From contig SXWH01000243.1 of assembly GCA_005791535.1 (NCBI GenBank), positions 1 to 33,293 on the forward strand: a stretch of 33,293 bases of DNA, written 5' to 3'. The notes beneath the pieces are model-generated. The model was given only the letters and a program-made list of their open reading frames with translations. It was not told the origin of the DNA and ran no database searches. Each line of letters opens with the position of its first letter. Positions within the stretch are counted from its first letter, which is position 1. Positions 9,401-17,159 of this stretch are shown piece by piece. The translations under genes were made by a program, and so were the position numbers. Source of the DNA: Verrucomicrobiaceae bacterium (GTDB taxonomy: Bacteria > Verrucomicrobiota > Verrucomicrobiia > Chthoniobacterales > Chthoniobacteraceae).

Positions 9401-11487
9401 GGCTTCTCCGCTTTGACACGAAGACCCGCACGCAGGCCGTGCTCGCATGGATGGCCCTGCCGGCCGACGACGCAAAGACGCTGCTCGAAGCGAAGCTGCG
9501 TGGCTTCGGAGCGATGGGCCGGTTTTTCCCGCAGCAGGCACCGACAGCCGAACTGTTGGCGGAAATCGCCCGTGCTGTCCATGGACTCGACGGAACCGCT
9601 GCCGAGTTTCTTTTCCACGTCCTTTCCGGCGATGGCGTTTTTCCTGCGGCACCCGAGGCCGTCTCACTCGTCGAAGGCTTCCACGCTTTCCTCGTCGAGC
9701 GCAGCGGCACTGCTGCGCTCAAGGACGCGCGCAAAGCGGTCGCGGCGGAAACCCGTGCGGAGTTTTCGCTCATCCGCGACTGGCTGCGGGCCCACGCGGG
9801 CGAGCACCAGTTTCTCGACGAAGCGGCTTCGCTCATCCTCCGCAACTCGACCGCGCCCGGAACGGTCCGCGCATCGTCCGTTCGCGAACTGACCGGCATG
9901 AACGGAAATCACGCGCGCATTTCCAACGGCACGCTCCGCCTCGACTACCTCGATTTTGCAGCGCGGATGCGGAAGCATGAGACCAACGTCGTTCCGCTCT
10001 ACCAGCGCTTCGTCGCGCTCAAACGCGAACTGCTGGAAGCCGCACGCGAGCGCCTGAAGCTCGACGGGTTCAAGCCAAAGGTGCTCACGAGTTTCATCCG
10101 CAACCGGCTCATCGATTCCGCATACCTCCCGCTCGTCGGCGACAACCTCGCGAAGCAAATCGGCGCGGCGGGTGACGCCAAACGCACCGACCGCATGGGC
10201 ATGCTCCTGCTCATCTCGCCGCCGGGCTATGGAAAGACCACGCTGGTCGAGTACGTCGCAAGCCGGCTCGGCATCGTGTTCATGAAAATCAACGGTCCCG
10301 CGATTGGCCACCGCGTCACTTCACTCGACCCCGCCGAAGCGCCGAATGCAGCGGCGCGCGACGAGATGGAGAAACTCGGGCTCGCATTTGAGATGGGCGA
10401 CAACGTGATGATCTGTCTCGACGACATCCAGCATCTCAGCCCGGAGTTTTTGCAGAAGTTCATCTCGCTGTGCGACGGCTCGCGGCGCATCGAAGGCGTG
10501 TGGCGCGGGAAGTCGAAGACGTGGGACCTGCGCGGCAAGAAGGTCGTCGTCGTGATGGCCGGAAACCCGTACACCGAGAGCGGCGAGAAATTCAAAATCC
10601 CCGACATGCTTGCGAACCGCGCCGATACGTACAATCTCGGCGACGTAATCGGCGCGCACGCGGATGCTTTCAACTCCAGCTATCTCGAAAACGCCGCCGG
10701 GTCGAACCCGACACTCGCACGCCTCGCCTCGCGTTCGCAAAAGGACATCCTCGCAGTCATCAAGATCGCCGAGACCGGCAGCACGGAAGGCGCGGACTTT
10801 GAGAGCAACTGGTCTCCCGTCGAGCAGCAGGAATTCATCGGCGTGATGAAGAAACTCATCCGCGCCCGCGACGTGGTTTTGAGGGTGAACGAAGAATACA
10901 TCCGCAGCGCCGCGCAGTCCGACGCATTCCGCACCGAGCCTGCATTCAAGCTGCAAGGCAGTTACCGCAACATGGGCCGCCTCGCGGAGAAGATCTCGCC
11001 CGTGATGAACGACGAGGAGCTCGAATCACTGCTGCAGGCCTACTACCGCAACGAAGCGCAAACGCTCACCACCGGCACGGAGGCAAACCTGCTGAAGTTC
11101 AAAGAACTGACCGGCACCATCACGCCCGACGAAACGGCGCGCTGGGAGGAAATCAAAAAGACCTTCCGCAAGAACCAGCTCTTCCGCGGAGCCGACGGCA
11201 AAGACCCTATGGTGCAAGTCGTCGAGCGCCTCACCGCGTTGCAGGACTCGCTCGGCGAACTCGGCGGCATCTTTGCAAAAGTGCTCGGAAAGCCCGCGCC
11301 CGCGCCGATTCTCTCGCAGCCCATCACGCTCTTTCTCAGCCAGCCCAATGCGCCAAAGCCACCGCCCGCGGCTCCTGGCGAAGACGTTCGCGCTGCGCTG
11401 CGCGAAGTTTCCATCTCCACCGAGACGCTCAAACAGATCTGGGAGCTCATCGAGCAGGACAAGGCGAATCAGACTCCCAAGGATTAG
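6442..11487 (+). CDS. DUF3686 / AAA family ATPase (annotated elsewhere as DNA repair ATPase)
   Basis: A 1681-residue protein. About residues 20-470 match the DUF3686 type of N-terminal region (for example RDMRHVGGGRFVFGYNVQLG and FSLYQYKD). A long helical region with many Glu/Lys/Leu residues follows (about 480-860). Near the C-terminus is an AAA ATPase module: Walker A SPPGYGKTT (S1259-T1267) and Walker B MICLDD (D1327, D1328), followed by VVVVMAGNPYTES as a sensor-1 candidate. The first Walker A glycine is serine and the second acidic residue is Asp rather than Glu. 'DNA repair ATPase' is a database label; I see no nuclease or DNA-binding motif. Adjacent YqiJ and flotillin genes suggest a membrane-associated job. 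A short segment around residues 924-945 looks like an in-frame palindrome insertion. Confidence 0.88.
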   Translation: MSDNTPTAPAQKLEQGTYEILRARLNAQGTELRGRLDKLNASRQDVFGAIPTALVATERLTTENNCTPRDMRHVGGGRFVFGYNVQLGLRSETQVADVFSLYQYKDRAFHAVPLAELADGQFESDFKSLYRYYKGTALSKLSVRGPHLFMEFRVGKTAADVKTFKWLCGANTLSYLGNRFDHEYVYPPQHEFEWKRATREQHRAGLHPHISIEDRVFVECVGGDLTIKVEDNTATGSGIYSEPVEQRDQTLDDSEIFHAVVGNLILLRVRPYQEKKTRYFVFNEKLREVRRIDSIEEACVLLPDGHGIIHPRGFYLQSGEFKEFETALEGLVFHKRVASPNGEDTMFVFYERDSGTYVLYSYNVIARQCETPIICHGFSLFENGELAIFRAGPEPQKHHVVQIWQTPFVGADWQPPQKNDSYLFKIGNPTVVRAMAECGEVLTLLAKDDSYAGLYVDLVKRTTDILDTYFWLDRAEAFALREPLAGIKEAAASALAEFDKVTAIKRNTAAETQRVVGKATGILRALPTHAFDQIGHFVEKLAALRAVRGELISLKELRYLDAPLVEKTEQETADAAAALAERTVQFLLSPQALDPLRTKVTTLRESVPKMPKVTDAQKLDDEIGAAAKELDLLVETVGSLKIADATETTRIIEDVSGIYATLNQARSGLRQRIRDLRGTEAVAEFASQQRLLDQALANYLDLSTTPEKCDEFLNKLMVQVEELEARFADFEEFVGELADKRTTFAGAFESRKLELVEARNRRANGLLSAAERILKGIKHRADNLPGLDEINAYFASDMMVEKVRDLTAQLLDLGDTTKADDLGSRLKTIREDAVRQFKDRRDLFAGGSGAIQLGRHQFLVNSQDLDLTIIHRGDAMCLHITGTNFFEPIDDPRFVETRQVWSLESVSETADVYRAEWLAWQACGTSALARDRVPGASSGTAKSEAPISDAVREFAASRPGEGYIKGVHDTDAAKIAEAVLEMQHTLGLLRFDTKTRTQAVLAWMALPADDAKTLLEAKLRGFGAMGRFFPQQAPTAELLAEIARAVHGLDGTAAEFLFHVLSGDGVFPAAPEAVSLVEGFHAFLVERSGTAALKDARKAVAAETRAEFSLIRDWLRAHAGEHQFLDEAASLILRNSTAPGTVRASSVRELTGMNGNHARISNGTLRLDYLDFAARMRKHETNVVPLYQRFVALKRELLEAARERLKLDGFKPKVLTSFIRNRLIDSAYLPLVGDNLAKQIGAAGDAKRTDRMGMLLLISPPGYGKTTLVEYVASRLGIVFMKINGPAIGHRVTSLDPAEAPNAAARDEMEKLGLAFEMGDNVMICLDDIQHLSPEFLQKFISLCDGSRRIEGVWRGKSKTWDLRGKKVVVVMAGNPYTESGEKFKIPDMLANRADTYNLGDVIGAHADAFNSSYLENAAGSNPTLARLASRSQKDILAVIKIAETGSTEGADFESNWSPVEQQEFIGVMKKLIRARDVVLRVNEEYIRSAAQSDAFRTEPAFKLQGSYRNMGRLAEKISPVMNDEELESLLQAYYRNEAQTLTTGTEANLLKFKELTGTITPDETARWEEIKKTFRKNQLFRGADGKDPMVQVVERLTALQDSLGELGGIFAKVLGKPAPAPILSQPITLFLSQPNAPKPPPAAPGEDVRAALREVSISTETLKQIWELIEQDKANQTPKD
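9213..9275. repeat. Palindromic element inside the ATPase gene
   Basis: A perfect 8-bp hairpin (CACGAGCG at 9213-9220, loop CCCT, CGCTCGTG at 9225-9232) is followed by a weaker pair (GCCTCG at 9247-9252, CGAGGC at 9270-9275). It is translated as a low-complexity Gly/Ser/Ala/Arg stretch between well-structured regions of the ATPase. It resembles small dispersed palindromic repeats in genomes of this type, inserted without breaking the frame. That origin is inference. Confidence 0.4.
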
Positions 11488-11545
11488 GAATGGCACCGCG
11501 GGGATTGGACCGCAAAGAATTTGCAGCGCCGCCGATTAGCCACAC

Positions 11546-14095
11546 ATGTCCGCTTTCATATTGTCCCCGATCGCCCGTTCGTTGTGTCTTGCTGCCTTGA
11601 TCTCCGCGAATGCTTCCGCAGCGGGCGGAGACTCCAGCTTCGCGAAAATCGCACAGCCTTTCATAAAGGAAAATTGCGCCGCATGTCATGGTCCGGAAAA
11701 GCAGAAGGGAAAGCTGCGGCTGGATACGCTGAGGGCGGACTTTCGCGATCCGCTCGTTGTTGAAAAATGGAAGGAAGTGGTAAACTCGGTAAACGGCCAC
11801 GAGATGCCGCCGGAAGAGGAAAAGCAGCCGTCACCTGAGGCTTCGGCGCGGTTTGTCGAATGGCTGGAGCAGGAACTCGCGAAGGCGGAAATCGCAAAAC
11901 GGTCAACACGCGTGGTTCTGCGGCGGATGAATCGCTCGGAATACGACAATACGATTCGCGACCTTGTAGGCGTGGATTTCAAGCCGTCGGAGAAATTCCC
12001 CGAGGACCCGCCCGCCGGGGGATTCGACAACATCGGACAGGCCCTTTCGATTTCGCCGATGCAGGTGGAGCTCTACTACGCAGCGGCGCGCCAGATACTG
12101 GACCGCGCGCTCGTCGAGGGCGCGCAGCCTGAGTCGATCAAATGGCACTTTGAGCCGGAGGACAACACGCTCGGCGGTGATCGCTACCGCGTGAAAATGG
12201 GCTCGAACAATATCATCCTGAACGACGGGAAAAACCCGACGGAGAGCGGTTTCACCGTCGTGCATCATGAGTCGTGGGACAAGGGCGTCGGATTCCGCGA
12301 TTTCAAGGTGCCTGCGCAGGGCGAGTACGTCATGCGGTTTCGCGCTGCGGGGCGCGTTCCGGATCGGGCGGCGGTGGTTTCCTCGGCACGCGCGATTCTC
12401 GGCAAGCGTCGCGACGAAGAACTGGCGAAGAATCCGAAGGGCGCAAAATACGCGGACGAGGCGTTCGCCCGCGGCGTGGAGCATTTTTCCACGCACCGGA
12501 TGTACAACTACGGTCCGCCACGCGTGACGGTGACGCAGCACCTCGACGGCACCCCGCGTGAGATTGCTGAAATCGACATCGACGCGCCTGAGTCTGCGGC
12601 CGGGATTTTTGAAGTCCGGGCATTTTTCACGACAGCGAAGGCGGGCCTGGAGTTTGACTACGCTTACGACATCCCGAAGGTGCTTGAGAATTTCTGGATG
12701 CAGGGGAAGGACGAGTTCGCACGGCCCGAGCTGCTCATCGACTGGATCGAGTTGGAGGGCCCGCTGCATCCCGTGTGGCCGCCAGCGAGTCATACGCGCC
12801 TGCTGTTCGATTCGCCGAACAAGACCAGAGACGAGCAGGTTTACGCGCGCGAGGTGATGTCGCGATTTATGACGCGCGCCTACCGCCGACCGGTGCAGGC
12901 GGCGGAGGTGGATGCAAAGATGGCGCTGTTCGACAAGGTGCGGCCGGAGAAGCCTTCGTTTGTGGAGGCGATCAAAGTTCCGCTCGCCGCGGTTCTGGCT
13001 TCGCCGCATTTCCTCTATCTCGTGGAGCCGGAGGCGCCGCAGGCCGCGCCGCGGAAGCTCAACACGCATGAGCTTGCGTCACGACTCTCCTACTTTTTGT
13101 GGTCATCCATGCCGGATGAGGCGCTCTCGAAACTCGCGACAAGCGGCGAACTCGCAAAGCCTGCAGTGCTGCGCGCACAGGTGGATCGGATGCTCGCGGA
13201 TCCACGCAGCGATGCGTTTGTGAAGAACTTCGCCGGACAATGGCTCGGGCTCCGCAAGGTGGGCTCGAACCCGCCGTCAAAAACGCTCTATCCGGAATAC
13301 GATCGGCATCTGGAAATCTCAATCGTGCGCGAGACTGAAGGTTTCTTCGCGGAAATCCTGCGGTCGAATCTCGACGCCCGCAATTTGATCAAGAGCGATT
13401 TCGTGACGATCAACGAACGGCTCGCGCGGTTCTACGGAATCCCCGGCGTGAAAGGTGACGCCATCCGCAAAGTGCCCGCGCCGCCGGAATCGCACCGCGG
13501 CGGTCTCGTCACGCAGGCATCGATTCACAGCATCACATCAAACGGCACTCGCACATCGCCCGTCGTCCGAGGCACGTGGGTATTGAAAACGCTGCTCGGA
13601 ACCGATCCCGGCCTGCCCGTGGCAAATGTCGGCGAGATTCAGTCGAAAGTGCCCGGCATCGACAAAGCCACGGTACGCCAGCGGCTCGCCATTCACCGCG
13701 AAGCAGCATCCTGCGCTCGATGCCACGACAGGATTGATCCGCTCGGTCTTGCGCTCGAAAACTTCAATGCAGCCGGCGAGTGGCGCGAGCAGGAGGGACA
13801 CGGCTACAACGGCCGCATCGAGAAGAACGATCCGAGAATCGACGCCAGCGCCAAAATGCCGGACGGTACGGAGTTCGTGGGCGTGGAGGGGCTGCAGACA
13901 CAGCTTCTCAAAAAGGAGGATCTTTTTCTGACTGCTCTCGCGAACCAGATCACGACCTATGCACTCGGTCGCGAACTGGGCTTTTCCGACCGCCCCGCGG
14001 TGCGTGGATTTGTCGAGCAGATGAAGCGGGAGAAGTATACCTTGCGCTCGCTTATAGCCGCTATCGTCACGTCCGATTCATTCACGACCAAATAG
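11546..14095 (+). CDS. Secreted PSCyt1-type cytochrome with DUF1587/1595/1592/1588/1585 domains
   Basis: 849 residues with a signal peptide (about 1-26, ending NASA). A haem c site CAACH (C44-H48) lies in the N-terminal planctomycete cytochrome domain. Order after that: DUF1587 (about 125-185, MNRSEYDNTIRDLVG), a linker with beta-rich carbohydrate-binding-like sequence (about 190-420), DUF1595 (about 430-490, TRAYRRPVQAAEVD), DUF1592 (about 505-630, SRLSYFLWSSMPD), DUF1588 (about 650-750, TRTSPVVRGTWVLKTLLG) and DUF1585 at the C-terminus. A second haem motif CARCH (C723-H727) sits in DUF1588. Such proteins are multiplied in Planctomycetes and Verrucomicrobia and are suspected to work with DUF1552 proteins in periplasmic oxidation of polymer-derived substrates; the reaction is not established. 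The DUF1552 gene follows 14 bp later. Confidence 0.92.
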   Translation: MSAFILSPIARSLCLAALISANASAAGGDSSFAKIAQPFIKENCAACHGPEKQKGKLRLDTLRADFRDPLVVEKWKEVVNSVNGHEMPPEEEKQPSPEASARFVEWLEQELAKAEIAKRSTRVVLRRMNRSEYDNTIRDLVGVDFKPSEKFPEDPPAGGFDNIGQALSISPMQVELYYAAARQILDRALVEGAQPESIKWHFEPEDNTLGGDRYRVKMGSNNIILNDGKNPTESGFTVVHHESWDKGVGFRDFKVPAQGEYVMRFRAAGRVPDRAAVVSSARAILGKRRDEELAKNPKGAKYADEAFARGVEHFSTHRMYNYGPPRVTVTQHLDGTPREIAEIDIDAPESAAGIFEVRAFFTTAKAGLEFDYAYDIPKVLENFWMQGKDEFARPELLIDWIELEGPLHPVWPPASHTRLLFDSPNKTRDEQVYAREVMSRFMTRAYRRPVQAAEVDAKMALFDKVRPEKPSFVEAIKVPLAAVLASPHFLYLVEPEAPQAAPRKLNTHELASRLSYFLWSSMPDEALSKLATSGELAKPAVLRAQVDRMLADPRSDAFVKNFAGQWLGLRKVGSNPPSKTLYPEYDRHLEISIVRETEGFFAEILRSNLDARNLIKSDFVTINERLARFYGIPGVKGDAIRKVPAPPESHRGGLVTQASIHSITSNGTRTSPVVRGTWVLKTLLGTDPGLPVANVGEIQSKVPGIDKATVRQRLAIHREAASCARCHDRIDPLGLALENFNAAGEWREQEGHGYNGRIEKNDPRIDASAKMPDGTEFVGVEGLQTQLLKKEDLFLTALANQITTYALGRELGFSDRPAVRGFVEQMKREKYTLRSLIAAIVTSDSFTTK

Positions 14096-14109
14096 TCCAC
14101 AGCACGCCG

Positions 14110-15459
14110 ATGAACCCAATTTTTCATACTCCCATCTCCCGCCTCACCGCGCTTCGCGGGCTTGGTGTCACTCTCACGCTTCCGCTGCTGGAGGCCATGC
14201 TGCCGCGTTCGGTGCATGCTGCGCCTTCGACTTACAAGCCGCTGCCAAAATCCGGCACCAAACCGACTCCGCGCGCGATTTTTTGTTACGTGTCGAATGG
14301 CGTGAACATTCTCGAGTGGGTGCCGGAGACGAAGGGCAAAGGCTACAAGCTGTCGCCGACTCTGGAGACGCTGAAGGATCATCAGGAGCAGTTTTCCGTG
14401 CTCACCGGACTCGGCCACCCGCGCTGCACGGGCGGGCACAGCGGCGGGGATACATGGCTGACGGGCGCTGATTTGAAGGCGGTGCCGGGCAAGGACTACA
14501 CGAATACGATTTCCGTCGATCAAGTCATCGCCGAGAAGATCGGGATGAAGACGCGGTTTCCATCGATTGAGATTGGCGATCAATCGGGAACCGGCGCGGC
14601 GTTGCACAGCCACACGCTCGCGTTTGACCGCAACGGCACACCGCTGCCCGCGGAAAACAGCCCGCAGCGTTTGTTCGAGCGGCTTTTTGTCCCCGACGAC
14701 GCGGCTTCGCGTGAGGCGACGCTGAAGCGTTATGCGGAGAAACGCAGCATCCTCGATGATGTGCTCGGCGAGGCGAAGTCGCTGGAGAAGAAGCTCGGCC
14801 GCGCGGATCAGAACAAGCTCGGCGAGTATCTGAATTCCGTGCGCGAGACGGAGCTGCGCGTGCAGCGGCAGGTCGAGTGGGTGGATGTGCCAAAGCCGAA
14901 GGTCGATGCCACGGGACTTCAACTCAACAGCAAACCCAACGACGGGCACGACCGCCCGATGTGGCTCGATGTGATGCTGGAGTTGAGCTACCTCGCGTTC
15001 GTCACGGACACGACGCGCGTCATCACATTTGAATGGGCGCGCGAGGCCGGCGGACTCGGCGTGGGCGGGGAGAATCATCACGAGCTTTCGCATCACGGCG
15101 GTGATCCGGGGATGCTGAAGAAGCTGGCAGCCGTGGACCGCGGATACCTCGAGCGGCTGTCGCGATTCATGACGTTCCTAAAGTCCACGGACGAAGGCGG
15201 GCGTCCGATGCTCGACCACACGATGATCGTTTACGGCTCCGGCATGAACAGCGGGCCGCGTGGCGAACATTCGCCGAAGAATCTTCCGCTCATCGTCGCA
15301 GGCGGCGGCGCCTACGGGCTCAAACACGGCCAACACATCGCGCACGATCCAGAGAAGCATCCGCCGCTCGCAAACGTCCTGCTCACCGTCGCGCAGAAGA
15401 TGGGCGCGGAGACGGAGAAATTCTCCGACGCCACCGGCGCGATGTCGGAGCTCGCTTAA
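14110..15459 (+). CDS. DUF1552 domain protein
   Basis: A 449-residue protein whose body is typical DUF1552 (starts PTPRAIFCYVSNGVN, later GGHSGGDTWLTGAD, and near the end DHTMIVYGSGMNSGPRGEHSPKNLP), an exported family related to alkaline-phosphatase-like folds. The ATG at 14110 is chosen because a signal-like segment (ALRGLGVTLTLPLLEAMLP) follows at once; the open frame extends further upstream only inside the preceding gene. The usual Tat motif of this family (S-R-R-T-x-L-R) is altered here to S-R-L-T-A-L-R, so the twin arginine is lost. It is co-directional with, and 14 bp behind, its usual partner gene. The stop overlaps the converging methyltransferase end by three bases. Function of the family is unknown. 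Confidence 0.9.
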   Translation: MNPIFHTPISRLTALRGLGVTLTLPLLEAMLPRSVHAAPSTYKPLPKSGTKPTPRAIFCYVSNGVNILEWVPETKGKGYKLSPTLETLKDHQEQFSVLTGLGHPRCTGGHSGGDTWLTGADLKAVPGKDYTNTISVDQVIAEKIGMKTRFPSIEIGDQSGTGAALHSHTLAFDRNGTPLPAENSPQRLFERLFVPDDAASREATLKRYAEKRSILDDVLGEAKSLEKKLGRADQNKLGEYLNSVRETELRVQRQVEWVDVPKPKVDATGLQLNSKPNDGHDRPMWLDVMLELSYLAFVTDTTRVITFEWAREAGGLGVGGENHHELSHHGGDPGMLKKLAAVDRGYLERLSRFMTFLKSTDEGGRPMLDHTMIVYGSGMNSGPRGEHSPKNLPLIVAGGGAYGLKHGQHIAHDPEKHPPLANVLLTVAQKMGAETEKFSDATGAMSELA

Positions 15460-16118
15460 GGCCGGGGCCGTTCGAAGACCGCCAGCCAGTTGTTGAATGG
15501 CGTGCGGCCCCAAAGCGGGCGAATCGTCCCGCGCAGGCCGCAACTTTCAAGCGTCGCGGCAAGTGTCCCGGGGCTCGGGTAAGTCACGGGCGCGGCCTTC
15601 ATCCAAAAGCAACACGCCGCGAACCAGTCCGCGATTCGCGTTAGCTGGAACCTCCAGCCCGGTGCCTGCATGCCGGTCCGAATGACGAGTTTCCCGCCGG
15701 CGGCGACGCGGGCGGCGGCTTCGCGGAGCAACGCGTTTTGCGCGTCGGCGCTCATGTATTGCAGGATGTCGAGAATCGTCACGCTGCCCGCGTGCTCTGG
15801 GAGTCCGCTTCGGGCATCGCTTGTTTCGAAAACGAGATCCGGCGCGTGGGCTGCGGCGACTTTGCTCGCGACTTCGATTTTCGAGGCGTCGTAGTCGATG
15901 CCCCGCATCGCAAATGTGCAGCCGCGCTCGCGGAGATAAAACGAGTTCAGGCCCATGCCGCAGCCGATGTCGAGCAGCGGCAGATTGGTCCCGGCGAGCG
16001 CGGCGAAGACGGCTTCGTAGAGCGGGTCGGTGGCGAATTTGCACAGCGTGTAATACCGCGGATTCCATCGCGGGAACCGGTTGGCGAGCTTGCGAATATC
16101 CAACTGCGGCGCGCTCAT
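15456..16118 (-). CDS. Class I SAM-dependent methyltransferase
   Basis: A 220-residue Rossmann methyltransferase. Motif I is LLDIGCGMGLNSFYL (about residues 50-64), the acidic residue after strand 2 is in GIDYDASKIEV, and strand 4 is VTILDILQYM. The start at 16118 overlaps the upstream stop in an ATGA arrangement (TGA at 16117-16115 on this strand), so translation is coupled; an in-frame extension up to 16241 lies inside the upstream gene and is not used. The coupling to an integral membrane lipid- or glycan-type protein suggests the substrate is a lipid or lipid-linked sugar. No substrate can be named from sequence. Confidence 0.85.
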   Translation of the reverse strand: MSAPQLDIRKLANRFPRWNPRYYTLCKFATDPLYEAVFAALAGTNLPLLDIGCGMGLNSFYLRERGCTFAMRGIDYDASKIEVASKVAAAHAPDLVFETSDARSGLPEHAGSVTILDILQYMSADAQNALLREAAARVAAGGKLVIRTGMQAPGWRFQLTRIADWFAACCFWMKAAPVTYPSPGTLAATLESCGLRGTIRPLWGRTPFNNWLAVFERPRP

Positions 16119-17026
16119 TTCACGGCCTCCTCCCTGCGGCGAATCGGGAAGCACGCAGCGCCGATTGCCGCCCAGAGCGCGAGGATCGCGAGGCCCGAGA
16201 GCGAGGCTTTCACCGACAGCGCGCGCGGCACGGCGTACCATTTAAAGAGCAGCACCTCGATCGACTTCTCGCGGACCCCGAGGCCGGCGATCGTCACCGG
16301 CAGCGCCGCCACGGTGTCCGCCACGACGAAGGCCCCGAAGAGCCCGAACGGGTTTGCCGGAATCGCGAGCGCCGATGCCGTGCACCAGAAGATGCCGTGA
16401 TGCGCGAGTTGCAGCGGGACGGAGAGCAGCATCGCGCGTCCGGCGCCCGGCGAGAAGAGCTTCGCTTTCACGTAGCCGAGGATTCGCGAGTGCAACTCTG
16501 CGTGAAAGAACCGGAGATACAGCCCCGTGCCGAAAAACGCCGTCGCGGTGACTGCGAGCGTGACGATCGTCGCGCGGTTCATCTCGGCCGAAAGCCCGAT
16601 GCCGCCGACGATCAGTCCCGCGAGCACGAGCATCACCGGAACCGCGCTGACATGATCGAGGGCGACCGACGCGAGCAGCGCGCGCTTCTTCTCCGGAAGC
16701 TGCCGCGCGCCGAGGGCCACGCGCACCGCGTCGTCGCCGAGCGCTCCCACCGAGAGAAGCCCCGCCGCATTTCCCGCGAGCGAGATTCGCAGCACGGTCG
16801 AGAACGGCAGCTCGCAATCACACGCCCGCAGACACGCCTGCCAGCGCAGCGCGGCCAGCGCAGCCGCCATTCCGCCGCACAGGATGCCTGCGGCGAGCCA
16901 CCACGGCTTGTGAAAATGCGCATGCTGCAAGCCATCGCGCACCTCGTCGTGCGAAAACACCCACCACAGCAAGGCGAGCGTCACCGCCGCGCGGACCACC
17001 GTGATCACTACGGCGCGCGTGCTCAT
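16115..17026 (-). CDS. LPG-synthase-TM-like (UPF0104) integral membrane protein
   Basis: A 303-residue protein with about seven to eight hydrophobic segments and the conserved family patch GNAAGLLSVGALGDDAVR at about residues 108-125. The family includes the transmembrane domain of lysyl-phosphatidylglycerol synthase and AglD-like proteins; members lacking the soluble aminoacyl-transferase domain, like this one, are often linked to lipid or lipid-glycan processing. I chose the ATG at 17026 because the hydrophobic N-terminus (STRAVVITVV) follows; the frame runs open to 17260, but that would overlap the divergent epimerase start. It ends in ATGA with the methyltransferase. Specific substrate unknown. 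Confidence 0.8.
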   Translation of the reverse strand: MSTRAVVITVVRAAVTLALLWWVFSHDEVRDGLQHAHFHKPWWLAAGILCGGMAAALAALRWQACLRACDCELPFSTVLRISLAGNAAGLLSVGALGDDAVRVALGARQLPEKKRALLASVALDHVSAVPVMLVLAGLIVGGIGLSAEMNRATIVTLAVTATAFFGTGLYLRFFHAELHSRILGYVKAKLFSPGAGRAMLLSVPLQLAHHGIFWCTASALAIPANPFGLFGAFVVADTVAALPVTIAGLGVREKSIEVLLFKWYAVPRALSVKASLSGLAILALWAAIGAACFPIRRREEAVK

Positions 17027-17159
17027 TGCGTTTTCCTCGGATGGCTGTTCATTGCGCGCGCATCGTTCCGGCGCGCGGCGGCGTTTGCCAAGCTTTTCCC
17101 GAAACTCCCGCGCGGTTCGCTCTTGCCGCTGGCGCGTTTCGGAAAATACCCTCGCCCCC

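Noticed and set aside
11903..13069. 388-residue minus-strand ORF in the cytochrome gene
   Set aside because: Shadow frame of a gene with two haem motifs and five recognised domain regions on the plus strand.
13780..14109. Extended N-terminus of the DUF1552 protein
   Set aside because: The frame is open, but it lies within the 3' end of the cytochrome gene and the family's signal-like segment starts only at 14110.
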